This document shows positions 23,111 through 34,700 of a DNA stretch of 64,000 nt, piece after piece; positions within the stretch are counted from its first letter, which is position 1, and each line of letters begins with the position of its first letter. The translations under genes and the position numbers were made by a program. Source of the DNA: Liolophura sinensis (taxonomy: Eukaryota > Mollusca > Polyplacophora > Chitonida > Chitonidae); contig NC_088296.1 in the NCBI RefSeq assembly GCF_032854445.1, positions 21,877,853-21,941,852 on the forward strand, read 5' to 3'. Below the pieces are notes generated by a model, which worked only from the letters and a program-made list of their open reading frames with translations, did not search any database and had not been told where the DNA came from.

Positions 23111-23715
23111 CAGGATGCATATGTATTCACACGTTTCTTTCACCGAACCCTGTCACTGTGCAGGTTTTCTGCTCTACATAAGTATCACTTTCCTTACAGA
23201 ATAATACTGTAAATATGGTGTACTCAGGTTTATAGAGAGTTTTAAGTGAACACCATTCATTTTCGAAAACCGTTCTGTATATAATTTTACTTTTTACATG
23301 TGAAAATCAGCTGATGGAGAATTTCTGTACATTTTTTTCGAATGAGATACAAAGTGATTAGCACCCGAACTCCTCCTATATAACCACCCCCCCTCCACTC
23401 CCGGCCCTCCCTTCTCTCTTACAGTTGGAAATAGCTAGGACAAATTATGCTACATATACTGATTAGTAGATTCCACAACAAATTGAATCGGTTAGAATTT
23501 AAACGAATAGTATAATATTAAAAAAACACATACCAAGAGAATGCGATATTTAAAATGATTTTACACGTCTTTAATAAACAAAACGAACAACTTTTATGGA
23601 CATTTTTGATTTGACACATTTTTAATCGAAACTATCTTCAAATGGTAAAGACAATTTTAAAATTAAAACCCAATGAAAAAAGCAGTTTAACCGCATAATC
23701 TCTCTTAAAGCAGGC
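23111..23715. other. AT-rich intergenic, nothing recognised
   Basis: Contains a C-rich patch at 23,385-23,420 and otherwise AT-rich unique sequence. Confidence 0.4.
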
Positions 23716-25545
23716 CTACAGTATATTGACCTCACAACCTACAGTATATCAATCTCACAACCTACAGTGTTTCGACCACACATTCTACTCTATATCAATC
23801 TCACAACCAGCAATATATCGACCTCACAACCCACAGTTTATCGACCTCACAACCTACAGAATATCGACCTCACAACCTACAGTACATCGACCTCACCACC
23901 CAAAATATATCAACCTCACCAGAAGGATATCAAAGCCCACAACCTGCAGTATATCGACCTCACATCCTCACATCCATCAGTATATCGACCTCACAACCTA
24001 CAGTATATCGACCTCATAACCTACAGTATATCGACCTCACAACCTACATTATATCAATCTTACGACCTACAGTAAGTCAACCTCACAACTTACAGTATAT
24101 CGATCTCACAACCTACAGTATATCGGCCTAACCACCCACAATATATCATCTTCACCAGAAGTATATCAACCTCACATCCTACAGTATATCGACCTCACAC
24201 CCTACAGTATATCGACCTCACAACCTACAGTATATCGACATCACAACCTACAGTATATCGACCTCACCACCCATAATATATCAACCTTACCAGAAGTATA
24301 TCAACCTCACAACCTGCAGTATATCGACCTCACATCCTCACATCCATCAGCATATCGACCTCACAACCTACAGTATATCGACCTCACAACCTACAGTATA
24401 TCGGCCTAACCACCCACAATATACCAACCTCACCAGAAGTATATCAACCTCACATCCTACAGTATATCGACCTCCCAACCTACATTATATCAACCTCACA
24501 ACCAGCAGTATATCGACCTCACAACCTACAGTATATTGACCTCACAACCTACAGTATATCGGCCTCACACCACCCACAATATATCAATCTCACCAGAAGT
24601 ATATCAATCTCACAACCTACAGTGTATCGACCTCACCAATTACAGTGTATCGACCTCACAACCTACACTGTATCGATCTCACAACCTACAGTGTATCGAT
24701 CTCCCAATCTGCAGTATATCGACCTCACAATCTACACTATATCAATTTTACAACCTACATTACATCGATCTCACAACCTACAGTATATCGACCCCACCAC
24801 CCACAATATATCAACCTCACCACAGGTATATCAATCTCACAACCTACAGTATATCGACCTCACAGCCTACAGTATATCGGCCTAACCACCCACAATATAC
24901 CAACCTCACCAGAAGTATATCAACCTCACATCCTACAGTATATCGACCTCCCAACCTACAGTATATCAACCTCACAACCAGCAGTATATAGACCTCACAA
25001 CCTACAGTATATTGACTTCACCACCCACAATATATCAACCTCACCAGAAGTATATAAAGCTCACAACATACAGTGTATCAGCCTGACCAGTTAGAGTGTA
25101 TCGACCTCACAACCTACAGTATATCGGCCTCCCAATCTGCAGAATTTCGACCTCACAATCTACAGTATATCGACCTCCCAACCTACAGTATATCGACCTC
25201 ACAACCTACAGTATATCGACCTCACAACCTACAGTATATCGACCTCCCAATCTACAGTATAACGACTTTACAACCTGCAGTATATCAACCTAACAACCTA
25301 CAGTGTATCGACTTCACAACATACAGTATATCGGCCTTACAACCTACGGTGTGTTGGCCTCACAACCAACAGTGTATCGGCCTCACAACCTACAGTATAT
25401 TGGCCTCACAACCTACAATATATCGACCTCACAACCTACTGTATATTGACCTCGCCACCTACAGTACATCGACCTCTAATAGACCTCACAACCCACAGTA
25501 TATCGACCTCAAAAACTGCAGTATATCGACCTCACAACACGTAAT
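23716..25545 (+). repeat. 23-bp minisatellite, about 1.8 kb
   Basis: The unit is CCTACAGTATATCGACCTCA plus CAA, with roughly 75-80 units. Longer composite blocks recur (ACCACCCACAATATATCAAC followed by CTCACCAGAAGTATATCAA), for example near 23.9, 24.14, 24.27, 24.42, 24.58, 24.9 and 25.03 kb, so units were also amplified in groups. Since 23 is not a multiple of three and no phase has a stop, overlapping frames appear in several phases. They are not genes. Confidence 0.95.
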
Positions 25546-25589
25546 GCAGAAGTCACCAGACAATGTTGAGACGTGGGAGAAGCCAGGGT

Positions 25590-25885
25590 GAGGTCATGCC
25601 AAGCACTTATACAATGGAGCTTGCTGCTGTTCGTTTGGCGCTCAGCATTAAGAGGCCAGAGCAAAGAACCAGGACTGACTGGCCTGGTGTCAGTGTAAAG
25701 TGACTGGGTAAGGTGTCATGCCTGGTGTCTTTGGCATGATACTATAGCAGCGGCAACACTTTGGCGGCATGGACCACCCCGCCTCAAGAGGACACAGTAT
25801 ACACACACCGAATGACTCTTCGTGGTTATGTAACTGGGGAGTTATTAAGTAGGACGTAAAACCTAAGCACACATACATACCAGCC
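25590..25885 (+). mobile_element. SINE-like repeat, family B
   Basis: Collinear with 6,095-6,410, with GGTGTCATGCCTGGTGTCTT, GGCATGATA and CACTTTGGCGGCATGGACCA. It abuts the 23-bp array. Confidence 0.65.
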
Positions 25886-25904
25886 GTAATGACTGATTGA
25901 GTTA

Positions 25905-26142
25905 TTTATTCATTTCATTGTACACCAGGATATTTCACTTGTACGACGGCGGCCAGCGTTATGGTGGGAGGAAACACGGCAGAGCCTGGTGAAACCAACA
26001 ACCCCCGGCAGGTTTCTCGCAGACCTACCCACGTGCGACCGGGGAGAAAGTCAGCATGAGCTGGACTTGAACTCACGGCGACCACACTGGAAAGAGGCTT
26101 CTGATTGTGCCTCGTTGGCAGGTGAACCATAGTGTCACTCCT
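25905..26142 (-). mobile_element. SINE family A, diverged
   Basis: GTACGACGGCGGCCAGCGTT, the TGAGCTGGACTTGAACTCAC box B complement and a degraded tRNA-like head. Confidence 0.8.
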
Positions 26143-26151
26143 AATCTAACC

Positions 26152-26476
26152 GGCCCCGCTAGCTCAGTAGAGCGTCCACGGCGGGAGCGGTAGATGCAGG
26201 GTCAGTCCTGGGTCGGGTCACACCTAAGACCTCAACACTGGAAGTTGTAAATTTTTAGCGTGGTGTTCAACATTAAGGGGATAGTGCAACGACTGGTTGA
26301 CCCGTATCAGTATAATGGATCTATTGATGCCGCTTTCTTGCCTTCGGTTAGTACTAGATAAAAGAGATGTGGGAATCGTCCTGCAAAAAAAAGCACATTA
26401 CATGCACCCTAAGGACTCCTTTGTTGTCATATGTGTGAAAAATTAAGCATGACGTTAAACCACAGACACTCACTTA
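26152..26476 (+). mobile_element. tRNA-derived SINE, family C
   Basis: Head GGCCCCGCTAGCTCAGTAGA and GCGTCCACGGCGGGAGCGG (box A and anticodon-arm-like), box B-like GGGTCAGTCCTGGGTCGGGT, then GTGCAACGACTGGTTGACCC, and a 3' end with ACTCCTTTGTTGTCATATG and GACGTTAAAC. Seven copies occur in this window. Confidence 0.85.
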
Positions 26477-26639
26477 CTCTGAATCAGTGACATTCGGTCA
26501 GGCACTACTGCCTTAACATTATTTGGTGCTGCTCCCATGAGAAATTAGTGCATCGCATCACATAGAGGTTACATCAGCACTAAAGTTTCGTCGTGACCGG
26601 AGAGATGTAGCTGGGTAAACAAAAGCAGGGTCTGGAAGT

Positions 26640-26730
26640 GTTACATAGCAATAAACTGTAACATAGCAACGAACTGTTACATAGCAGCGAACTGTTACAT
26701 AGCAACGAACTGTTTCATCGCCAGTCTTTG
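26640..26730. repeat. 18-bp minisatellite, about 4 copies
   Basis: Units of AACTGTTACATAGCAACG. On the minus strand it reads VRCYVT repeats by chance. Confidence 0.85.
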
Positions 26731-27775
26731 GTAATATCACTTTTCGACTTCGTGCCAAGATTGACAGAGTATAGTCTGCCCTTGGAGCGCGCATGACAGA
26801 GAAGTTTTATCAATCATTGACGGGGACGGCATGTGACTGATTTTCAGTACAATATGATAATATGCAATGTGGAAAGCCATCTTAAACGCAAGTAAATTAC
26901 ACATACAAATCGGACCTAGGCTGCATGAATACTTGAATTTTGTCAAAGTCGACTAATGTTGCATACGGTTGAATTTATTCCACGCTTTTATTTATCCCAC
27001 GTATGACGCGTTTTGTTCATGATCATTGATGCACAAATTGAAACTGCTATCTGGCTTATATGTTCGGCACGAAATAAAGTTTTGGATTTAACATAAGAGA
27101 CGTGATACGTGTTAATCGCGTGATACTTCTGTTATTAGAAGTTTGTTAATTGATTATACAAAGAAGAGCAGCGTTATCAGTGTAAATTAAAATACATATA
27201 CATGTTCGCCAAACTTCGCTGCGTGTAGACCACGAGCCAGTGCGACTTGGCAAAGTTCCAGAAACGTTACGTTTTGCTGTTCCCAATCGGGGAGTTTTAA
27301 GATTCGAACCCGAAGAGTTAAACTGCATTTAACGTTAACAACAAAAAGTTCGAACTCAAAACTCCAATACTGCTATTGCCCATCCCGTAGAACCACTGTG
27401 TTCGTGACACATTACAATAATCTAAGCCTAACTCGTCTGTACAAAAGTCCAACTGATAAACCACTGTATAAATTCTGATGGCAGCAAAACAAAAGTCTTG
27501 CAGAAAGTCTCTTCATGCACATAAATTTTCGTTATTACACCAATGGTTTCCCAGATGTATTAACTCTGGTTCGACACTTCAAGAGTCAATTCAATAAGGC
27601 GACTCAGAAACCCTTTGTTCAGAATAGTCAACAGTCCACATTTATTAAGTGTATCAAGGATTGTAGTTTCGTCAAAGCGATTTCCCCTTTGTCACCGTCA
27701 ATGCACCCGAGCAAACAACGATCCATACCATACTTACTTCAGCAAGTAAGCTTTAGTAAATTATACGCCTTTATT
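26731..27775. other. Intergenic, nothing recognised
   Basis: Short frames only. The 90-codon plus-strand frame at 27,515-27,787 runs into a SINE and has no domain signal. Confidence 0.4.
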
Positions 27776-28036
27776 TCAATCATTTGATTGGTGTTTTACG
27801 CCGTATTCAAGAATATGTTACTTATACAACGGTGGCCAACATTATGATGGGAGGAAACCGGACAGAGACCTGAGGAAACCCACGACCATATGCAGTTTGC
27901 TGGAAAAGCCTTCCCATGTGCGGCCGGAGAATAAACCAGCATGAGCAGGACTTGAACTCACAGTGACTGCAATCAGAAGGCTCCTGGGTCATTACGCTGC
28001 GCTAAGCGCTAGCCAACTGACCCACGGGGTCCCCCG
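27776..28036 (-). mobile_element. SINE family A, near full length
   Basis: From TTGATTGGTGTTTTACGCCG to the head complement AGCCAACTGACCCACGGGGT. It lies just 3' of the secreted-module gene. Confidence 0.88.
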
Positions 28037-28179
28037 GTAATCATACGGCTAAAGATTTACTGCACTTAGCCTGAATAAACATTCGATATAAGTCTTAGCC
28101 AATGACATTTAGGATCATGCTGCCTAAAAATACCCCAGATATAGCCAATAGACCATTAGTTGATGTTTCGTTACGATAT

Positions 28180-28355
28180 CGTATTCAGGGATATCATGCA
28201 TAAGCGATGGTGCTACGCGGCGTGTAAATTGTTACTATTTATGTATTTACATGAACAGTTAGAATAAAACCCTGACCTACGTATACTGACAAGAGGCCGT
28301 ATTTCACCAGTTATGTGTGACCTTTCTATACTGCACGGCTTTAATTATAATTAAT
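28180..28355 (+). repeat. Interspersed repeat, family D
   Basis: GAACAGTTAGAATAAAACCC, TGACAAGAGGCCGTATTTCA and CCAGTTATGTGTGACC align with the copy at 9.6 kb. Confidence 0.65.
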
Positions 28356-28519
28356 TCTATAGATCTACTTAAAATAGGGACAATAAATTTTTGAGCCAGA
28401 CAATTTCATCAAAACGTGCTGATAAACCCATTACCACAATGTATTGTCTCATAGATTACTTTATCTGCTGAGTGCTGCCTGAAGGGCTAAAACGACGCTC
28501 TCATCATTCAAACGTTTTT

Positions 28520-28627
28520 AACACTGACCGGCGAAGCAGACGGGATTATCGGCCCCCACGTGACTTTAAACTTTAAACTCTAACAGTGACAGGCGAAGCA
28601 GATGGACTTATCAGTTCCCACGTGAGC
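28520..28627 (-). repeat. 62-bp tandem duplication across the stop codon of the secreted-module gene
   Basis: On the minus strand the last 46 bases of the final exon, from CACGTGGGAACTGATAAG to the TAG, recur 62 bases downstream as CACGTGGGGGCCGATAATCC, ending TGTTAA. The 3' copy would encode a variant C-terminus with CFAGQC instead of CFACHC, but it lies beyond the stop. Confidence 0.8.
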
Positions 28628-28749
28628 CTCAATGTGACACACACCGGTTGGACAGAGGTTGTCTTTGGGAGTGCAGGGGTCCTTGAGAATGGTGTATTCC
28701 GTTCCGGCAATCATCACGGTCTGAAGGGCACTCAGAGTTGTGGTGGAAG
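28580..28749 (-). CDS. Exon 5: module 4 and stop
   Basis: Acceptor GGCTATTCCAG|CTTCCACC (phase 1). It encodes STTTLSALQTV, then LKDPCTPKDNLCPTGVC and ICFACHC, followed at once by TAG (28,582-28,580). No AATAAA is obvious within 100 bases downstream. Confidence 0.72.
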
Positions 28750-31700
28750 CTGGAATAGCCAAAGCTATAGGTACATATAATTGCTAGCATGGCTACACGC
28801 AAATAAAATCGTGGGACTGCAAGACTGCTTTACCGGTATTCAATTTTTTTTTATCCCCCCCCCCCTCCCACCGTTTTTGAATGATTGTTTATGGCTTAAT
28901 GCCACATCGGCAATTTTCCGGCCATATCTTGGCGACACCCATTTTTTTGAAACGTAATTGCTCCACAGATATCAAATTTGAATATTGTTTACAATGTGGA
29001 TAGTTTTAATTCTATTTACTATTTAGACGCTGTACACGTACTACAATACTGTTGTGATGTATTTATTTATTTGTTTATTTATTTATTTGATTGGTGTTCT
29101 ACGGTGTCAGCAATATGGTGGGAGGAAACCGGGCTCTGGAGAAACACGCGCATAGACCATACGCAGGTTGATGCCAGACCTTGCCACTGGTATATTTAAT
29201 AAATGTCATCCTACCAATATTGTGATACATTGAACAATGTCGATCCGCTAAATAATGGTCCTGCTACCAAAACTGCGACACATTATTATGGCTACCGTGA
29301 TACTTGTAAAGGGCTGGAACACGATGAACAAGTCTTATGCTACAAACAGTTAGATATATAGATCGAGCGTTCTTGAACAAATACACGGATTTATCTGGTA
29401 ATTAAGAGATACATCCAATAAATGGAAATAACTTACACGCCGTTGCTGTCGGTAGTCCGGTAGTTGCTACAAAATATACGAAAGAAAAAGGAAGTGACGT
29501 GGATAATACACTTCTGTCTATCAATTATTCTACTATTATATTTTACGAAGCAAAGGTATAAGCTTTTGAAATAATTCACTTTTTCATTTTTCGCAGCAAG
29601 GAAGTGCGTTTTCCTTATGACTTATTATTAAAGGATCAAAAGGGAGGCTCCGTGGCGGAGGTCATGTGTAGTGCAAAGCGGTGCAAAGACCCAGCAGCCT
29701 CTTACCACTGTCAGCTCAAGCCCCGCTCATTCCGGATTCCTCTCTTGTCGTATGTGGTAAGTACCTTGCGGATGATCGTGGATTTCCCCCGGGCCTTGCC
29801 CGCTTTCCTCTTACCATAAAGCTTGTCGTGTAAGTGAAATATGCTTGTACGTCGTAAAACACCAATTCGGTAAAAAACATCAGCAAGGCACCGATCTTGG
29901 GCAAGAAAATGACGAACTTTCCCACGTGTGATACACATAATGTCTCATGCTGACGTGAGCTCAAACTGTACATCGTCATGGTGGCGAGGAAATACTGAGA
30001 CTGGTGTTTGAGTGAATGGGTGAGTGCTTGGAGTTTACCGTCGTTTTTTACTGTAGTCAATACAGATAGGGAGTTGTCGCCCTTTTCGACTTCCTCGATC
30101 TGTGACGTAGGTGCCATGGAAACGACATCAACTGCCTTTCGGTTGGCACGGCAGCTCAGAACATGCGTTGTTGCGAGGTTTTGAGGATCTATTGTGGTAT
30201 TTATTTCTCTGAATTAGCTCACATAATGTTTTTATGATGTAAACATGATCATTTTATGTGACCTAATTGTACAGTGAGTGTGAATCTGCGTAGGAGTTGA
30301 AGCTATCGATAACTGACAGGAGATGTCACAGTTTGTCTAGTTTTCGTGACTTTAACGACGTAAATTCAGATATACGATTGTACGCTAAATATAATATCGC
30401 TCTTTGCTGTTAGTTTCACGTGTAAGAAGCCTTGTGAACTGGGCTGATGTATGGTTTTTGCAGGACGGATTTTCACCGCTCTTTTATCTAGTGCTGCTTC
30501 AATGAGACGCCTTACCGAAGACGAGTAAGCCGCCCCGCTCGAGCCATTATAGTAATACTGGTTAACCAGTCGTTGCACTATCCCCTTCATGCTGAACGCA
30601 AAGCGAGGAAGTTACAACTTCCACTTTTAAGGTCTTAGGTGTGATTCGACCTAGGATTGACCCTGGATCTACCGCTCCCGAAGCGGACGCTCTTCCAACT
30701 GTGCTATAGGGGCGGTCGACTGGTATTGAATTACCACATTGGGCACCGCCGGGTAGATCCAGGATCAATCCTGGGTCGGGTCACACGTAGGACCTTAAAA
30801 CAGGAAGTTCCTCGCTTGGCGTTCAACATCAAAGAGATAGTGTCAGTATACTCGGGTGGGGCCGCTTACTTGCCTTCGATAAGTCGTCTCATTGAAGCAC
30901 CACTAGAGAAAAGAGCGGTGGAAATCCGTCCTGCAACAAGGAGGCACGTTACACATACATGCATCCGAAGGACTCCTTCGTCGTCATATCACTGAAAATT
31001 GTTAAGACCCGTCTCTCGAAGTTGTAATGGAGACAGGGAGGCAAAACAAAATTGTACACGATGGGAGATGAAACGATGGGTTTTTGGCTGATCAAAAAAA
31101 TAGACGGGATTTTTTTTTTTAAGATCTGGCTAAATTCTGGAAGACAAACCGTGAGAAACGAGCGCCTAAGATTGCATGAACGAATGACTGACTTACCGCC
31201 ACCTTTGAAAATTGAATGATCTTATCAGAAATTAGAGAACTGTGGAGGATATAATTTACTGAATTCTGAAGGTCAATGCGACAAATCGCATTTTGCGAGA
31301 AGGATGTTTTACCTGTTGTTGTTGTACAGGTGCACTGGAAGCAGACCCGGGGTCCCCTAGTCTTGAGGTCCACGCTACACCCTTCTACTGGGCAGAGGTT
31401 ATCCTTGGATTGACACGGCTTACTCACGATGAAGTGTAAGACACCATTCACGTCAAGCGTATCACTTGTCGATGAGGCTGAAATAAAACCATATTCTCGA
31501 AGCTTGACAATATCCAGAATTTTTATGTTCGCTTGTTACTTTTTTTCCCTTTAATGATCACAAAAGAAGAATAATACGACTGGATCTACAATATCTTTTG
31601 GTAATACATTATTATTCGTGTTTTAGGTATTCACAGCATTATTAGGTAGATTTTAAAAGGGTAACCTTTCACTACTTTCCCTGATCTGCTTATGAGTTTC

Positions 31701-34700
31701 GGACGTTTTATGAAAATAATGTATATTTTTACGGCTTCGACAGGAATCGCTTGTGAATGCAATCATGTGTAGCCATTATATTGACAGATTTACTTGTTAG
31801 ACTATCATGGCTATTGTTTAACGAGAGCTGTGGAGGAAACCGGGGTGCCTGGGGTAAACCACCAACATTTGGCACGTTACTGACGATCTTCCTAGCGAGT
31901 GACTTACAGACTTGACGCCACATTGGTGGAAGACAATCGGTCTTCACTGAGTGTTACAGTGAACAGTCACAGAAGCGTCGAAGATCGCTTACTGTTACCT
32001 ATTCCACACGAGCAGTGATAGTGGGGCAAATCTTCAGTGTTCGTACCCAATGCTGGCGTAAGACCTCAACCTGTACTATATTTATAATATTAAACCGTAC
32101 CTAACGGTAGTCAGGATCATAAAGCCGCAAGCAAAAAGGCAATGGCTGGATTCAAGCATGATCAAGGGCCTGAGGTTTTCACAGAGTTATTAGTAACGTG
32201 GTCCAGGAATAAAGCAGTTAGCCAGATTTTTGTGCACGCAGGGTTGAAGGAGACAACCGTATCGAAATACAAAAGCGAGTATGGTCCCCTATAAACAAAA
32301 AAAACAGCATGTGAGTGCTGGATTTGAACATTGACCTCATGCTTGAGGGATTAATCCATTGTCTTTTAAACAATCAACAAGTTAAAGTTCTTACTTACGC
32401 ATGCTCTTATGACATCTACGCTTCAGATGGACATCAAAGGCTGATTTACCTGAACTTCCTTCCCAGGACTGGTAACGGATGTCACGGTAGATAACATCCC
32501 TGTAATGTAAATATGTTTTATACTGAGATTTGAGGAATAAATGAAGGTTAGGTTTACGTGGGAAATAGAGACAATCCGGCATCGTTTCAGTAACTGATAT
32601 TCGTGCTATGCGGCACTGTTGTGTCACACCTGACTAAAGCTTAGATGGAACAAATCCCTAACTGAGGTAAATTGACAAATAGCCGGATTTCACCGGTAAT
32701 ACGAGTGCCCATTTGCCAACTATCACACTGTCTTCTCTACATATTTTATCAAATTCAGCTGTAGCCATTGTGTTAGGGGGAGGGAGGGGGGGGGGGGGTG
32801 TACGTTGCTACCTTTTGATCCTATGCATGAACAGTTCCAATAGAACCTTACTGAGGTACAAGTAGCCGGATTCCATCGGTAATGTGTGTGATATTTGTGA
32901 GCTATCACACTGACGTCACTGCTCTGGTTTACTGTCTACGCTGTAATCTTTTGTACTGTATTTCTGGATAAACCAGGATTGTGCTGGTGGCCTAAGCATC
33001 CTTTTGCATTTTGCATTACATGTGACATGTAATGACAGCCACAGCATTTTGGGTAATTCTGGACCAGTGAAGTCTTCTAACTGTAATTAACGTAAGTTCA
33101 TATTGAACCTAATTCTGTTTTAGCCACTGTGTTAGAAAGCGGGTACATTGTTACTTTTTAAGCATAGGCTATAAATGAACAGTTGGAATAAAACCCTGAG
33201 GTAATTCGACAACTAGTAGTACGTGAGGCCATTTGCCAAATGTCAGACTGTAGTCACTGTTCTGGTTTTACTATCCACGTTGTTCTTAGTGTTTTATAGG
33301 CTACACCACGCTGACCGCGAAGGCCTATGGTTCATAACTATAGCACTAAGTAAACAATAGATTAGCCAAATGGTTGGCCCAATGTCTGGTGTCTTCGGTA
33401 TAATACTAGTACTTTATCACTTTGGTGGTATGGAATTACCCTGCCACAAGAAGACACAGTATACGCACTCCTCGTCGTCATATGACTGACAAAATTGTTC
33501 AACACGACGTTAAACCCCAAGCATTCATTCATTCATCATGCATTAGCCAAGTGTGACGTACCTGCAGAAACGTAGCTGATTTAAACTGAAATGAGTGTGT
33601 AAAACTGAAAGCTTGGCGCACCTCACCAGTGGTTGTCAATGCTACCACTGTTGCCTGCCTACATTCACATTTGAAGCAGAGTTCTGTCCCCACGGGCACC
33701 CCGTCGATGACACACCCGTCTACCGGGCAAATGTTGTCCCTGGCGGTACACGGGAAAATCCACCAACAGGTGCTCGACCCCCTCCAATAATCACAATCTC
33801 TCGGTTTGTCGTAGTCGTTGGAATTTGTGCTAAAATGAAAATTACAGAAGACATATCGTTTTGCGCCTTTTCCATTTGTCAACTTTTAATTTGCATTTTT
33901 TGGTAACTTAAGATCAATAGCATCAGTAACATATTGCTATCAACATCACGGTACTGTTTTTACCTAAGACTGCTTAAAGAAGGATGCTATGGGGCGTGTG
34001 AAGTGTTAGAATAAAACCTTATCTGAGACCATAGCTGTGACTATGTGCCAGCTACCAAATCGTCCACGATGCTCTGCATTTACTCTCTCTGCTGTATTTT
34101 TTTTTTTGACATTCTGACAACACCCCAAACCCACTCGAAGTGGTTGGAACCTGTTACTTCATTCAATACGGGCCAATCGGGGGTAGTGACAAAAACCCTT
34201 TTCTGGCTGAACCAGCGTTGCATTTGCCTATTTGCTATTATTATTATAATTCTTAATTATTATTTGATTTTTTGATTACAGCATCATATCAGAAAGATTT
34301 AACTACTATTTCGTATCAAGTGTTCAATTTGCATTCTTTGCGTTGGACAATGCAAATAAAACCTGGAATTTTAAGCATTACCTGTTGTTGATAAATCCGC
34401 AGGTGCTGTAATATGGGTCAGTGTTGCTAAAACGGAACCGAAATTGTGTACAGTTATTACTAACTGGGAGTACTGGTACACTTTAAGAAAAGATTTAACA
34501 ATTCTGTTTTAACAAAATGGTATAAATGTATCCGTCATAATAGAGATTTGTATATCAGCTGTACGACAAAATACACCTTCCGGGTCAATAATCGCAAGGC
34601 CAATTCCCAAGACGACGTAAAAACACAAACCACCAAAGAACTAAGACAGTACTAGTTTATAAAGTAAGAAATTCTGACTGAATCATGCAAAGAGAAGCCG

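Noticed and set aside
23716-25545. Six or more overlapping open frames of 60-170 codons
   Set aside because: They follow from a stop-free 23-bp unit read in several phases; the protein text is just the period repeated.
26770-27070. Possible bidirectional promoter or CpG-rich island near 26.8 kb
   Set aside because: Only a modest CG rise; no TATA, initiator or flanking exons could be supported.
32128-32296. Short plus-strand frame (KAASKKAMAGFK...) with protein-like text
   Set aside because: Under 60 codons, no start or splice support, antisense within an intron; kept only as a note.
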